DNA of 50,290 bases, taken from positions 1 to 50,290 of the forward strand of contig NW_005434506.1 in the NCBI RefSeq assembly GCF_000315625.1, given 5' to 3'. Under the pieces are notes generated by a model, which did not search any database, had not been told where the DNA came from, and saw only the letters and a list, made by a program, of their open reading frames with translations. The DNA is from Guillardia theta CCMP2712. Its lineage: Eukaryota > Cryptophyceae > Pyrenomonadales > Geminigeraceae. This document shows positions 32,558-41,942 of the stretch, in pieces; position 1 is the stretch's first letter; each line of letters opens with the position of its first letter. A program made the translations under genes and the position numbers.

Positions 32558-33055
32558 GTGCGCTTATTTGCAGTCATGTTTTCCTCTGACACTGCTTGCA
32601 GTTGCTCGTCAGGAAAACCTGTCCCGCCAGGAGAGAAGCCGGCGCCAGCCCCAGCCCCTGGAGCAGCTCCAGGAGGAGGAGCACCTGGAGCGACAGTGAA
32701 TGACCTCAAGACAGATCCCAGCACTCTGCCTGTTGCTGACGTGCCGAAGCTCAAAGAGCAGCTTGCGAAGCCTGGCTGCAAGATCGTTGATTTTCGTGCT
32801 ACCATTGAGTTCGAAGTCGCCCCCCTTCTCGCCGGTGCCATTTCCGTCCCTTCCGGCCCTGACACCTGCATCGCCAACGTGCGCAAAGCTGTCGCAGATG
32901 GCATCATCCCGCAGGACAAGGACACGCCCATTATCACTCACTGCAGTCTGGGAAGGAGAGGGTCACTCGCATGCGCAGCCCTCATGGATATGGGCTACAC
33001 CAACGTCATCAACGGCGGAACAATCGAAAACCTCGAGGAGGCCATGGAGGCCTAG
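32558..33055 (+). CDS. Rhodanese-like domain protein
   Basis: An open frame of 165 residues ending in TAG. A Pro/Ala/Gly-rich stretch (residues about 19-45) precedes a rhodanese-like domain: KLKEQLAKPGCKIVDFRA, a central AGAISVP, then THCSLGRRGSLACAALMDMG. The last matches the active-site loop CxxGxR, with Cys at 32942-32944, and NVINGGTIENLEEAM is the usual end of the domain. Such domains move sulfur via a Cys persulfide, or act as sulfide or phosphate sensors. A CTTGCAG acceptor at 32602 suggests that the true N-terminus may lie on an upstream exon, so the first 15-20 residues are doubtful. Confidence 0.8.
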   Translation: MRLFAVMFSSDTACSCSSGKPVPPGEKPAPAPAPGAAPGGGAPGATVNDLKTDPSTLPVADVPKLKEQLAKPGCKIVDFRATIEFEVAPLLAGAISVPSGPDTCIANVRKAVADGIIPQDKDTPIITHCSLGRRGSLACAALMDMGYTNVINGGTIENLEEAMEA

Positions 33056-34255
33056 AACACCCTCAGGCTGAGCTCAACTCAATGTGGCAGCCGCCGGTAA
33101 TCTCGGCTAAGTGCATACAGGATTGCCAAGGGTCCGATCGAAGTTCAAGATGATTCCCATGGTCACTGTTACGCCAACGGTCTTGCCCACTGCGTTTCAT
33201 CCTATCATACCCTTAATTCGCAGTCTGCTACAGTGATTTCTTCCCGTCACTATGGTTCTCGGAACTCGAAGCGGGAGTCACTGAAGTTGAAGTAATAAAC
33301 TGTTTGAAATTGATGTTGCCGTGAACGATTCTTCACGCCCCTTAGGACTTCGGAGCCCGGATTCGGGCGGCATGTGGAACATGCCCATCGTGGTTGACAC
33401 ACCAGCGGCGGCGCGGCTTGAGCCGCCGCGCAATCATTGGCATTGGCCAATGATCCTGATCCGATCCGACGATGACCGTACCGTACTCAGGCCGCCGCGG
33501 CGCGGCGCCGGGCCGGGCCGCCCGGGCCCAGTCCGATCCGCAGGCCCTGGGCCGAGCGGACTCCGGGAGGCGCCCGGCCCCGGGCCCCGGGTTGACTCAG
33601 GCTGGGACCAGAGAGTACGCCGGTCCGAGCCACCGTTGTCCGATCCGACACTGGCATTCGCCGGCACCGTGTGGCGGCCGCGGCCGGAGTCCGGCCCGGG
33701 CCGCGCGAGTCAAGAGACTCTTCCCGGCCCGCGGCAGCGCCGGGCTAGTCACCGTTCCCACACAGGCTAAGTGACTGCAGTGCCGGGACCGTACTCTGCC
33801 CTGGTGGCTCCGACCGTACGGTCCCTCGGTCACTCAGTGCTCAGCTGCTGCCGCCACAAACCGGCGGACGCTGCAGTGCTCTCACTGCAGAATCAAACGT
33901 TGAATTCTTCGCCGGGAAGGTGATGCGGCACTGGCAGGCCCCTGAAGTGGACACTGGCAGTCAACGAATCATTGCATCGCCGTTCGGACGAAGATCAGAG
34001 TGTTGTCGGAAGTTGAGCGACAAAACTCCGAATCATTACCGTCAGGGGACTGGTTGACGTCTGATTTTGACCTCAGCGTAACTTTCAATCACTGAACTTC
34101 GGAAAACCTGAAGCATGTACGAACTTGCTGATTTGCCCAGTAGAGAGAGGTGCATGCGTTGACAAACGCTAGCAAGGGCTTACTAGGGCTCAGGCTGTTA
34201 TCAAATGTTGGTATAACATCAGACGTTCAGATATCGATGCGGTCAGAGCCTCCGC
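33056..34255. repeat. GC-rich dispersed-repeat island
   Basis: From about 33340 to 33850 the DNA is extremely GC-rich (GCGGCGCGGC, CGGGCCGCCCGGGCCC), with long but meaningless open frames on both strands. It grades into less GC-rich DNA with GTCAC/CACTG words up to about 34080. It has the same character as the islands at 23.1-24.1, 35.5-36.2 and 43.7-44.4 kb. No gene is supported. Confidence 0.7.
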
Positions 34256-34497
34256 TCAGTTCAATGGGACCATCGAAACATTATCGTAGCTGATGGAAAC
34301 ACCTGTCTTGGGGTCGAGGACAGAGCTGGTGTACTTGTGAGAGTAGGACTCGGTGAAGTTGCTCTCATGAGGTTGAGGCTGCAGATCGAACAAACAGAGC
34401 GACGTCAAGAGACGAAGAGAATAATCATTGTAGTTCACACCTCAATGCAAACAGTGTCCGTGGGATTGCAAAGTGAATCTTCAATTCCCTCCTGCAC
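34256..34497 (-). CDS. Partial gene: two C-terminal exons only
   Basis: Minus-strand exons with consistent phases. GIEDSLCNPTDTVCIE (about 34497-34442) is preceded by a GGTGCAG acceptor and followed by a GTGTGA donor. A final exon (about 34381-34256) reads PQPHESNFTESYSHKYTSSV and then LDPKTGVSISYDNVSMVPLN, ending in TGA. No upstream exons were found in the AT-rich DNA up to 35 kb. It is either the end of a gene with a long intron or a fragment. The family is not recognised. Confidence 0.4.
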
Positions 34498-35539
34498 CAA
34501 GATCAGCTTATTCAAGCAAAAATGCACAAGGGTATAAATAAGCCAGACGTCAAGCAGAGGATACACATAGTCTAGTTAAACTACAGGCAAGAGTGTATTT
34601 TCAGATAGAGTTCACAGCTGCTTCTGTCAGATAAAGACATCTTTACACCCCAAACTAAAAGCGAAGGAAAAATCATCTGGTTGCGACCTTATTCCAACTC
34701 CCACATAACTTCCTTTGACCTCCCCCCTACGCTTGTCAAGAAATCCAACATGTAGTTTGCTATTTTGAGTTTCCAGACCCTACTGGAGTATCACGCTAAA
34801 CTCAACTGAAAGGCATCAGGCAAACTTTCATTCTGCACCCACTACCAAACTTCTCCAAGTGATCATAAGCACAGTGCAACTTTACATCTGGATAAATGGT
34901 AGAGGAAATTCTTGCGAATGTTTGCTCTAAACTAATGTATGTTTTCATCCTTGCTGTTGAATTTTCGCCTAGGCAGCCCCTCTCCCCTTGCCCCCCAAAT
35001 CCCCACGAAGACTTTTCAGTTTCTGTCCTTTATCGTTTTCCTTGAGACACATTCATTTCTGTCTCAGATATAGATTATCAATTCTTTCATCAGTTACATT
35101 ACGTCTATGCCTCCATCCCATCTTCTCTTTCATGCTGAGTATCTGTTCCTGTTGTTCACAGCTCTTTCAACTCTCCCTTGCTCTTGGTCTGAACCATCTC
35201 TCAGCCTTCCTCCTTACCATCTCATCTTCCCTTCACGTGGTTTCCCTCCCATCTTCCTCTGCTCATCTCACCTGCCCAAAGGGCAACATCGTCGCCCGAA
35301 CTCCAGCTAGCCGCCAGAAGCGCATTGCGAAGAGGCGTTTGATATGATGTACAGGACTTTTAAAACCCCAGCAAGGTACAGAAAACTCTAACAAATGTAT
35401 ACAGAAACTATAACATACTTTGTATGAGATTCTACAAAAAAAATGTATTCAACATTTAGTTCATTGATTAAAGCAGTTACAAAGCCGTCCAAGCGCGGTA
35501 TGACAGTAGTGTACTGAAAGGTTTACTCATCACAACAAA
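34498..35539. other. AT-rich, no gene recognised
   Basis: Mostly AT-rich DNA with a CT-rich patch at 34970-35280. The plus frame 34988-35347 is rich in Ser/Leu/Cys and looks non-coding, although its last part (HLTCPKGNIVARTPASRQKR) is less biased. Nothing else was seen. Confidence 0.4.
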
Positions 35540-36180
35540 CCCGGGCATCACTGAACTTCCGAACCCGGGGCCGGCTACCCGGTAGCCTACTGACCGGCGA
35601 CGGTGCCAGGGCGCGGCCCGGCTCCGGACCGACAGGCTGGGACCGACGGCCCCGGGCCCGGTCGGGGACCGAGTAATCCAATGATCAGATGATCACCGTG
35701 AATGAGTCAGTGGCATCGGATCATGATACTGCGGCCGGCAGTGCGCGCAGTTGCCTTTAAGTGAAGGTATCAATTAAGTTTGGCAAGTTGGGGGACAGCA
35801 GTCGGCAGGAATAGGTCAGGGTTTGGTTCTCGCTGTCTTTTCTCTTCTCGCCCTCAGTTAGTTCAGCCTGTGCGACAGTCCGTGTCCCGGCGGATCCGAA
35901 CTTCAAGCCTCCTCGTCTCTCCTGATTGTCCTCGTACTGATTTTTAACTTAACTTTGAGTAAAGATCTGTACGTATTTTAAAATCCAGGTCGACTCTCCT
36001 GATTGTCCTCGCACAGGCTGAAGTTTTTAACTTAACTTTGAGTAAAGTCAATCAGGTGGCAGTCACTGACCGGTGACTGGAGCCGCCGGCTCGGCGGCGC
36101 GGCCTCTTGACCCATCACTCCGAGGCTCGCCGGGTGGGCCCGTGCGAGTGCGCTGGCAGACTCGGACATTGTTCTAAAAC
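35540..36180. repeat. GC-rich island with inverted copy and internal duplication
   Basis: GC-rich DNA at 35550-35700 and 36060-36170 encloses a less biased core. The core 35801-35876 is an inverted copy of 23824-23885, with 31 identical bases in the middle and matching ends. A direct duplication follows: CTCTCCTGATTGTCCTCG at 35917-35934 and 35994-36011, each followed by TTAACTTTGAGTAAA (35949-35963, 36032-36046). No gene is seen. Confidence 0.8.
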
Positions 36181-38183
36181 ATGGCTATTCAAAGTGAGTT
36201 TAAAATAGTTCTAACACATTGGGATTTTTAAATTATCGAACAACTATTTTTTCGATTATCAAAATAGTTTTAAACTGTTTATGCGGACTGCAATCTTGCT
36301 ACTATCTCAGAGCAATTTCGAGATCTCCCACTTGACTTAGTTTGAAAAGACTTAATTTGGATCCAAATCTGCTGACATCTCACCCCGCTAAAACTATTTT
36401 AGAATACTATTCAAAACCCTGAGGCCTCCGACTCAGTCCATCAGACATTAAGGTCCCCACCGGTCCAATTGGACCCCGTCTCCTTTCACAATCAGGATCC
36501 CCGCCACAAACATGAGTCACCTTCAAGATCTCGTTTTCTGTAAATGTACACATAATAAATTCATTAACCTGCTGACATTCGATGAAATACCACTACCCCC
36601 TTAATCAAGTACCCCTTTGTTTGACGGGAAACAGTACCCCACCCCTAGTTCCCAGGCTTATTTTAGATCGTCTCTGTGATTGTTCTTCAGAGCTGCCTAG
36701 GGCGTATTTTCAGGAACGGACCCCACCCCTTGACACACTTCTTAGAACTACCCCCATTTCCATCTAGTTTGAGAGAAACTGGTGGGTGGTACACAAGGGA
36801 ATTCTTCATGGGTGTAGGGTGGGGTTTTCTGAGTGGTACGGTTGTCCGAATCGATTGCGGAAGGTATAGGGGTACTCCGACTAGACGGGAGATGGAGGGA
36901 GGGAATCGAAGGGGTAGTCAAGTCTGTGGAGGGGTGATGGGGGCAGTCCAAGATTCGAAGGAAGGGTCATAGGGAGAAAGGGGGTGGGAGAAGCAACAGA
37001 AAGGGGTGGGGTAAAGGGGTGATATATCACAAGGGGGGAGATACAAAAGGAGATCGCCAGGAGATCAAAGATTAATTGAAAGTACGTCGTTTCAAGTTAA
37101 GATCGGCGATCTTGTTTAAAATCTCTTTTACTTCCTTAAGCATACCCTACCCCAGTCATGAGCATACAACTGTCTACAAAATTTGACCAAGAGAGGTCCC
37201 GAATACGGGTAGACCCCACCCCTTTTGATTCAAACATTATCCCAACCTTTAAATTCAAAGTCTCCAACATAAATCTATTGTTCAAATTGGAATTATGTGA
37301 GAAAGGCCTAAAAAAGAAGTGAATACTTCTTAATGGATTGGGAAGACCCCCACCTACTGCAATCCTTTAAGTATACCCCTGCAAAACCAACCCACCCCCT
37401 GTTTTAACCTCATTCGCACGAAACCCCCCTCCCCCACCCAGACATCTCCCTTCATCTCTTCCTGAGATCCAACCCCCCCGATGCTTTATAAATGAACCCG
37501 GGGAAAGCGACACGATGGGGAGAGAAGCAGAGGAGGAGGAGATGTATGACTGTCAGGGAAAGATGGAGGAACGAAGACAGGAAGATCAGAGAGACGAGGC
37601 TGGGCAGATGGAGGCGTTCACAGCATTGAAGAGGAAGGTAGCGGAACAGAATCGCGATGTCAGCCTACGAAGATGTAAGGAGGCTACAAGAGCAGATCAG
37701 GATAGAGGTTCAAGACGAAAGGGCAGACAAAAGATGAATGTTGGAGATTGAGTGAGAAAGGGGAGCGGAGCAAGTCAGGATGGGCAGCAGACGGAAATGT
37801 TGCGCAGGGTATAAGCAGGGCAGGTTGAAAGAAGAGAATAAAACGACGCGCACATCAAGAGCGGATTGAGTTGGAAAAGAACAGTGTGAACAGATGAAAG
37901 GAGGGTGATGTAGATAGAGCCGCATAAAGATGTCAAAAACGAGAAGTCTAGTTGATAGAAAATAGAGATCCGATCCTATTCGGTATTAAGGCGAGGATGT
38001 GCATCTTTACAGTGAAAGAGAACACCATTGAGATCTGAGGGGTGTAGGGGGATCACACATGACTTGTATCACGCAAAGATGGTATATTGGTTGCTTCAGA
38101 GTTTGACCTTTGTCCACAGATCATCTAGAGTTACAAGCAAAGGAAAAAGCGAAAGAATACCTTCCCCGCTCTTCGTCTACGTC
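36181..38183. other. AT-rich and C-run-rich intergenic DNA
   Basis: 36200-36400 has four copies of AAAATAGTT, two in each orientation. 36580-36770 and 37145-37480 are AT-rich with spaced C4-C6 runs; 36775-37060 has the same pattern as G runs, so the repeat changes orientation. A weak plus frame at 37515-37751 (Glu/Lys/Arg-rich, MGREAEEEEMYDCQGKMEER) could be coding but has no support. The MYB gene promoter probably lies near 37.9-38.18 kb. Confidence 0.5.
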
Positions 38184-38861
38184 ATGGACGGAGACAAACA
38201 CAGCGCAGAAATGCCTCTACTCCTCAACAACTCTCTACAGCCATCTATGTGCAGCCCACGCTTCCACCCACTGTCTACTCTGCCTTTCAACATCCACGGG
38301 CTGACCTTGCAAGGGTTTGAGGGCTCGGGCTTTGCGGCCTCTCAGATGGCGATGCTCCTTGCTCCCCACGATGACTCGGTGAGGTCAATCTTAGCGAAGC
38401 GCAAGCTGGAGAAGGATGAGACGGAGACAGAGGACAGCGACAAGTCATCTTCCAAGAGCGGCGATGACCATGAGACAGACAGGGCGAAGTTAAGGCGGCT
38501 CGCGTTCCAGCACGAGGAGCTGAAGACGAGGCTGGCGGAGTCAGAGTGCGAGCTGGACAGGCTGCGGGTTGTTGTGGCTGATCTGCTGGAGGAGAACAAG
38601 AAAGATAAGCATGAGGAAAGCATGAAACAGGACGTGCCCAGGAGATACTGGCTCCAGGAGGAGCACGACAAGTTCCTAGAGGCTCTGCGCATGTACGGCC
38701 CTAAGGCCATGAAGGCGATCTCGGACCACGTGAGGACGAGGACGCCGGTACAAGTGCGGACACACGCTCAGAAATACTTTCAGAAGCTCGCAAGGATCTC
38801 GACACAAGGTGGACAGACGAGCGGGTCGTCGTCAGACACGTTGGACGACATTGCTATCTAA
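38184..38861 (+). CDS. Single-repeat MYB transcription factor, SHAQKYF class variant
   Basis: 225 residues from the ATG at 38184; the frame is open 156 nt further upstream, but that part is unlike coding sequence. Residues 98-140 form a coiled coil (LRRLAFQHEELKTRLAESE). Residues 155-204 are one MYB repeat: RYWLQEEHDKFLEALRMYG, then VRTRTPVQVRTHAQKYFQKL. The third helix carries THAQKYF in place of SHAQKYF. In plants this class (MYB1R, CCA1/RVE relatives) binds I-box or evening-element DNA; in algae the targets are unknown. The coiled coil suggests dimerisation. There is no intron in the coding part. Confidence 0.9.
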   Translation: MDGDKHSAEMPLLLNNSLQPSMCSPRFHPLSTLPFNIHGLTLQGFEGSGFAASQMAMLLAPHDDSVRSILAKRKLEKDETETEDSDKSSSKSGDDHETDRAKLRRLAFQHEELKTRLAESECELDRLRVVVADLLEENKKDKHEESMKQDVPRRYWLQEEHDKFLEALRMYGPKAMKAISDHVRTRTPVQVRTHAQKYFQKLARISTQGGQTSGSSSDTLDDIAI

Positions 38862-39024
38862 GAATGTGTATATGAAAGCTTCACCTTCACTGTTGTAGAA
38901 TTATTCCTGCATGTAAGATGATTTGTTCGTTTAATGTAACTTGGTTTGCGACTATTTTCTTTTCCCTTTCCATTCTCGGCCCTCCCTCTACACTCCTCCG
39001 CTCCTACCCCCACACTCGATGTCG

Positions 39025-40011
39025 TCAGCACTTTCCGCGTCTCGGCTGATCCTTCAGCGAAGAATGCTGGCAAATCTTGCACTTCTCATGTCTCATGTGT
39101 TGACCCCCAGACCCTCCAACTAGCTCAGTGTCAGTACCAGCGAATGTCTTAGGATCCCTGCTGCCCTACTATGGCCTACCCATCTTTCCTGCTCCTTACA
39201 AACTTTCTTCTCCCCCACCCTTGCCCCCAACCACAACCCCTTACGATGCCAGCTCCCCCCTGCTGCTCGCCGTCTCCAGCACCCTTCCTCCTCGTCCCCA
39301 GCTATTCTCACCTTATTCTCGTTGTTGAGGTCTGCCTTGTTCATCACTCTTGTCGCAGCTGCAGGAGCGTTGGCAGCCTCCGCCTCCTGCAACACATGGT
39401 TATCAGCACAGCTCAGGAAAGTGTCCAGCCACTCACTTCCTCCTCTTCTCCCGGCTGTTGCTGACTCGAGCTCGATCCCCAGCTGAAGAGCCCATTCCAC
39501 TGCGCTTCCAGCTCGTCGAGTCCTAAAGGGCAGAGTCAGAGGGACCAAAGGACGAGGCTGCGAGTCTTACCTGGAAGTTTCCGAGGATAGCGCTGGTCCA
39601 CAATGCTCCCCTCCCCTAGATTGTCGTAGTCGACCATGGAGACCGGTACCTCCAGGTCTCCTCCTCCCACCTTGTAGTCATTCTCGTATCGGATGGCAGG
39701 AGCGTCTGCCTCTGCCTCCTCCTCTTCTTTTTCCGCAGCCAAGGCCTGGACCCTGACTTGCTTCAACTTGCGCGCCTGCTCAGCCAACCCATCAGCCAGA
39801 CGCTCTCCTCAGCACCAAGAGTTTACCCTTGGCATGTAGACAACCCTGCCGCTCTGGCGATCAACAAGCATCTCCATCTGCGCGAGGGAGGTCGTGCTCT
39901 GCCAAGTGGTCAGGCCCGGATGCTTCAGATGTGAGTTCACCTGGGAGAAGTTGCCAGAGGCCCCATGGTAGACGATGGCGATGATGGAGATAACGAGAAG
40001 GACGAAGGATG
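39025..40011 (-). CDS. Unidentified single-pass membrane protein with charged cytosolic region
   Basis: Minus-strand exons read, in order: a membrane segment ASFVLLVISIIAIVYHGASG (about 39990), VNSHLKHPGLTTWQSTTSLA and EMLVDRQSGRVVYMP (about 39900-39840), a helical acidic exon ARKLKQVRVQALAAEKEEEE with ENDYKVGGGDLEVPVSMVDY (39780-39570), LDELEAQWNGLFSWGSSSSQ (about 39510), EAEAANAPAAATRVMNKADL (about 39380), and a last exon DPKTFAGTDTELVGGSGGQH with KCKICQHSSLKDQPRRGKC before a TGA at 39027-39025. Splice sites fit. The 5' exon and ATG were not found. The two-Cys end could bind metal. No family is recognised. It is convergent with the MYB gene, about 160 bp apart. Confidence 0.6.
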
Positions 40012-40912
40012 CTGTACCAACACAACCTCAGCGACCGATGGCAGGAGATGCTGCCGTATCACCCGCTGTGAGGGAGGCAGGCGCCTGTTGGCTGAGCCTC
40101 TCTTCCCAATCCTGACAGATCAAGTCAGTGTCAAGCACAAGATCGTCATGCGGTACATCAGGACGCGACTATATATGTTGGAACATAGAATCAGTGCAAC
40201 ATTCCATTTGCACATTAACGGTATGTTCTGGCTATCATACAACACCCCTTGAACTCATGTCCTGACCGTCTGAATTTTCTTTCCTTCTCCTTTCCTTATC
40301 CTCTCGCTCACGCAGCCTTTCAATCTGTCTACCTCGAGTGGGAACAAAAACTAAACTGACTTCCACCGTCGCCTCTCCACTCGTTCATCAGCTTGTCGTG
40401 GTGGAAAGGAAATGCGTGCAGAGAAGGAGAAGAAACCATGGTTGCTATCACATCCCTCTTCCAAGAATGCCAATGCAGAATCCTCATCACGGCTGGTAAC
40501 ACAAAATCGCAACAAACGCGTTCAAACAAACACTTCTACTCTGCCTTCCTGTCGCCGCCACCCATCACCGCCATGTAGAGCTTGGCCAATTATCTCCATC
40601 TACTTCACCATGGTTGCATTCCTCCGAAATTCTTTGTTAGCTTCACTCACCATGTCGCTTCCCCTCCTCCGCCCTCCACGCTCGTCGAGCATGCCGCGTC
40701 TCTTCACTGGCAAACCCTCTTCCCCCCTATTACCCAATCCCACCCACCTCTCCCAACGCCCTTTCTACTACCCTCAAAACTCCCTGAAAACCACCTACCC
40801 CAGATGATTGTTACTACCCCCTAATTTCCCCAGAAAAACACCCCACTCGATGTTGAGTAAACTTGTGGAAGGCATCGGGGGAGGCCAGGGAAACAGCGAT
40901 ATGCGAGATAGC
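40012..40912. other. Intergenic, with C-run-rich DNA at the right end
   Basis: No convincing exons. A missing first exon of the membrane-protein gene may lie near 40030-40160. From about 40730 to 40850 the DNA has spaced CCCC runs as in the other C-run stretches, ending directly upstream of the next gene. Confidence 0.4.
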
Positions 40913-41800
40913 ATGGCGCGGCATCGGCTGCTGCTGCTGCTGCTGCCTGCAGCGTCCTTTCTCCTCCAACCGACACTGTCCTTCTCGATCAAGGGAACAA
41001 ACCCTGGCATGCGATGCTCCCCGGCAGCCTCGAAGCTGCTGAGCATGCTGAAGCATAGCAAGGAGCCGATTGCCGGGAAAGCAGGCCGGCCTGCGAGGCT
41101 CAGATTTTGCCCATGGTCGATGTCTTCGGTCGAGAACCAGGCTGAAAGATATCTACAAGAGATGAACCAGTGTAGGATACTCGGTGATAGGTCAAAGACA
41201 GTCACCATCTTCTGGGTTGAAGGGGGCATGCCCGTCAACTACATGTACGAGCGCTCTGATCCTTGTTGAGGTCTGACAGATGTGCAGGATAGACAAGTCA
41301 AGGACCCTGCAGTTTCAGAAGGGGCAGCTGATTGTATGCGCGGAACTGGGCTGTGTGAAGGACCGGAGTTTTAGGAGGCTTATAGAGAAGGTTATGGGAG
41401 CAGACTTGGAAAGTATCTCTTTCACCTGCTTCGGGGATGAGGAGGCGTTTTCAGAGGCCAAGAGGGTGAGACGCTGCTGCTGCTCCCTCTCGCCTCGAGT
41501 AGGATGATGCTGCTGTAGGTGTACGGGTTCTGCCAGCGAGCAGCACAAGGTTGGGAGCGAGAGCAGCCCGTCGACTGGTACGTTCAGCCTGTTGACAATC
41601 ACATGGGGTAAATCAGTCCCTGCAGCTACAAGATCTGCCAAGTGAGCTACGACGAGAATGAGAGGGAGACGAGTAAGGTGCCTGGGTGGATCGAGAAGTC
41701 TAAGGTATGGAGCCGCCTGCTCTTGACTGCTGCCTCTTCTCCTCTCGCTGGCCAAGGTATGACGAAGGGCGAGAAACAAGTTTGGGAGGAGGAAACATAG
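40913..41800 (+). CDS. Probable plastid-targeted protein of unknown function
   Basis: The ATG at 40913 (another is in frame at 40901) starts MARHRLLLLLLPAASFLLQP, a signal peptide ending near TLSF-S. A basic, Ser-rich stretch follows (GTNPGMRCSPAASKLLSMLK). Signal peptide plus a transit-like region with Phe near the cleavage site is the bipartite signal used by secondary plastids. Mature part: AERYLQEMNQCRILGDRSKT and TIFWVEGGMPVNYM, an intron, then IDKSRTLQFQKGQLIVCAEL and FRRLIEKVMGADLESISFTC (about 41288-41465). Exon 3 reads VYGFCQRAAQGWEREQPVDW and then YKICQVSYDENERETSKVPG. The frame stops at 41800. A 48-nt intron (GTACGT...CTGCAG, about 41580-41627) best removes the TAA near 41610. I do not recognise the family. 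Confidence 0.6.
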
Positions 41801-41942
41801 AAGATGAGCGAAGGAGGGAGGGGTAGAGAGAGACGGAAAGAATGCACGGGGTAAGAGGGGCTGAGTGTGCGTTAAGCGGCGGGGGGGGGCGGGGCTGTGG
41901 GCGAGGGGGAGGGAGAGGGGGGAAGCAGGTGCAGCGGGGGAG

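Noticed and set aside
33321-33774. Long open frames on both strands in GC-rich DNA
   Set aside because: Stop codons are rare at this GC content; the peptides are Arg/Pro/Gly/Ala-rich with no motif and lie in a repeat island.
41610-41627. An 18-nt intron (GTAAAT...CTGCAG) that would remove a TAA in the plastid-protein gene
   Set aside because: It joins cleanly, but introns this small are known only in special genomes such as chlorarachniophyte nucleomorphs; a 48-nt intron with a GTACGT donor ending at the same acceptor explains it better.
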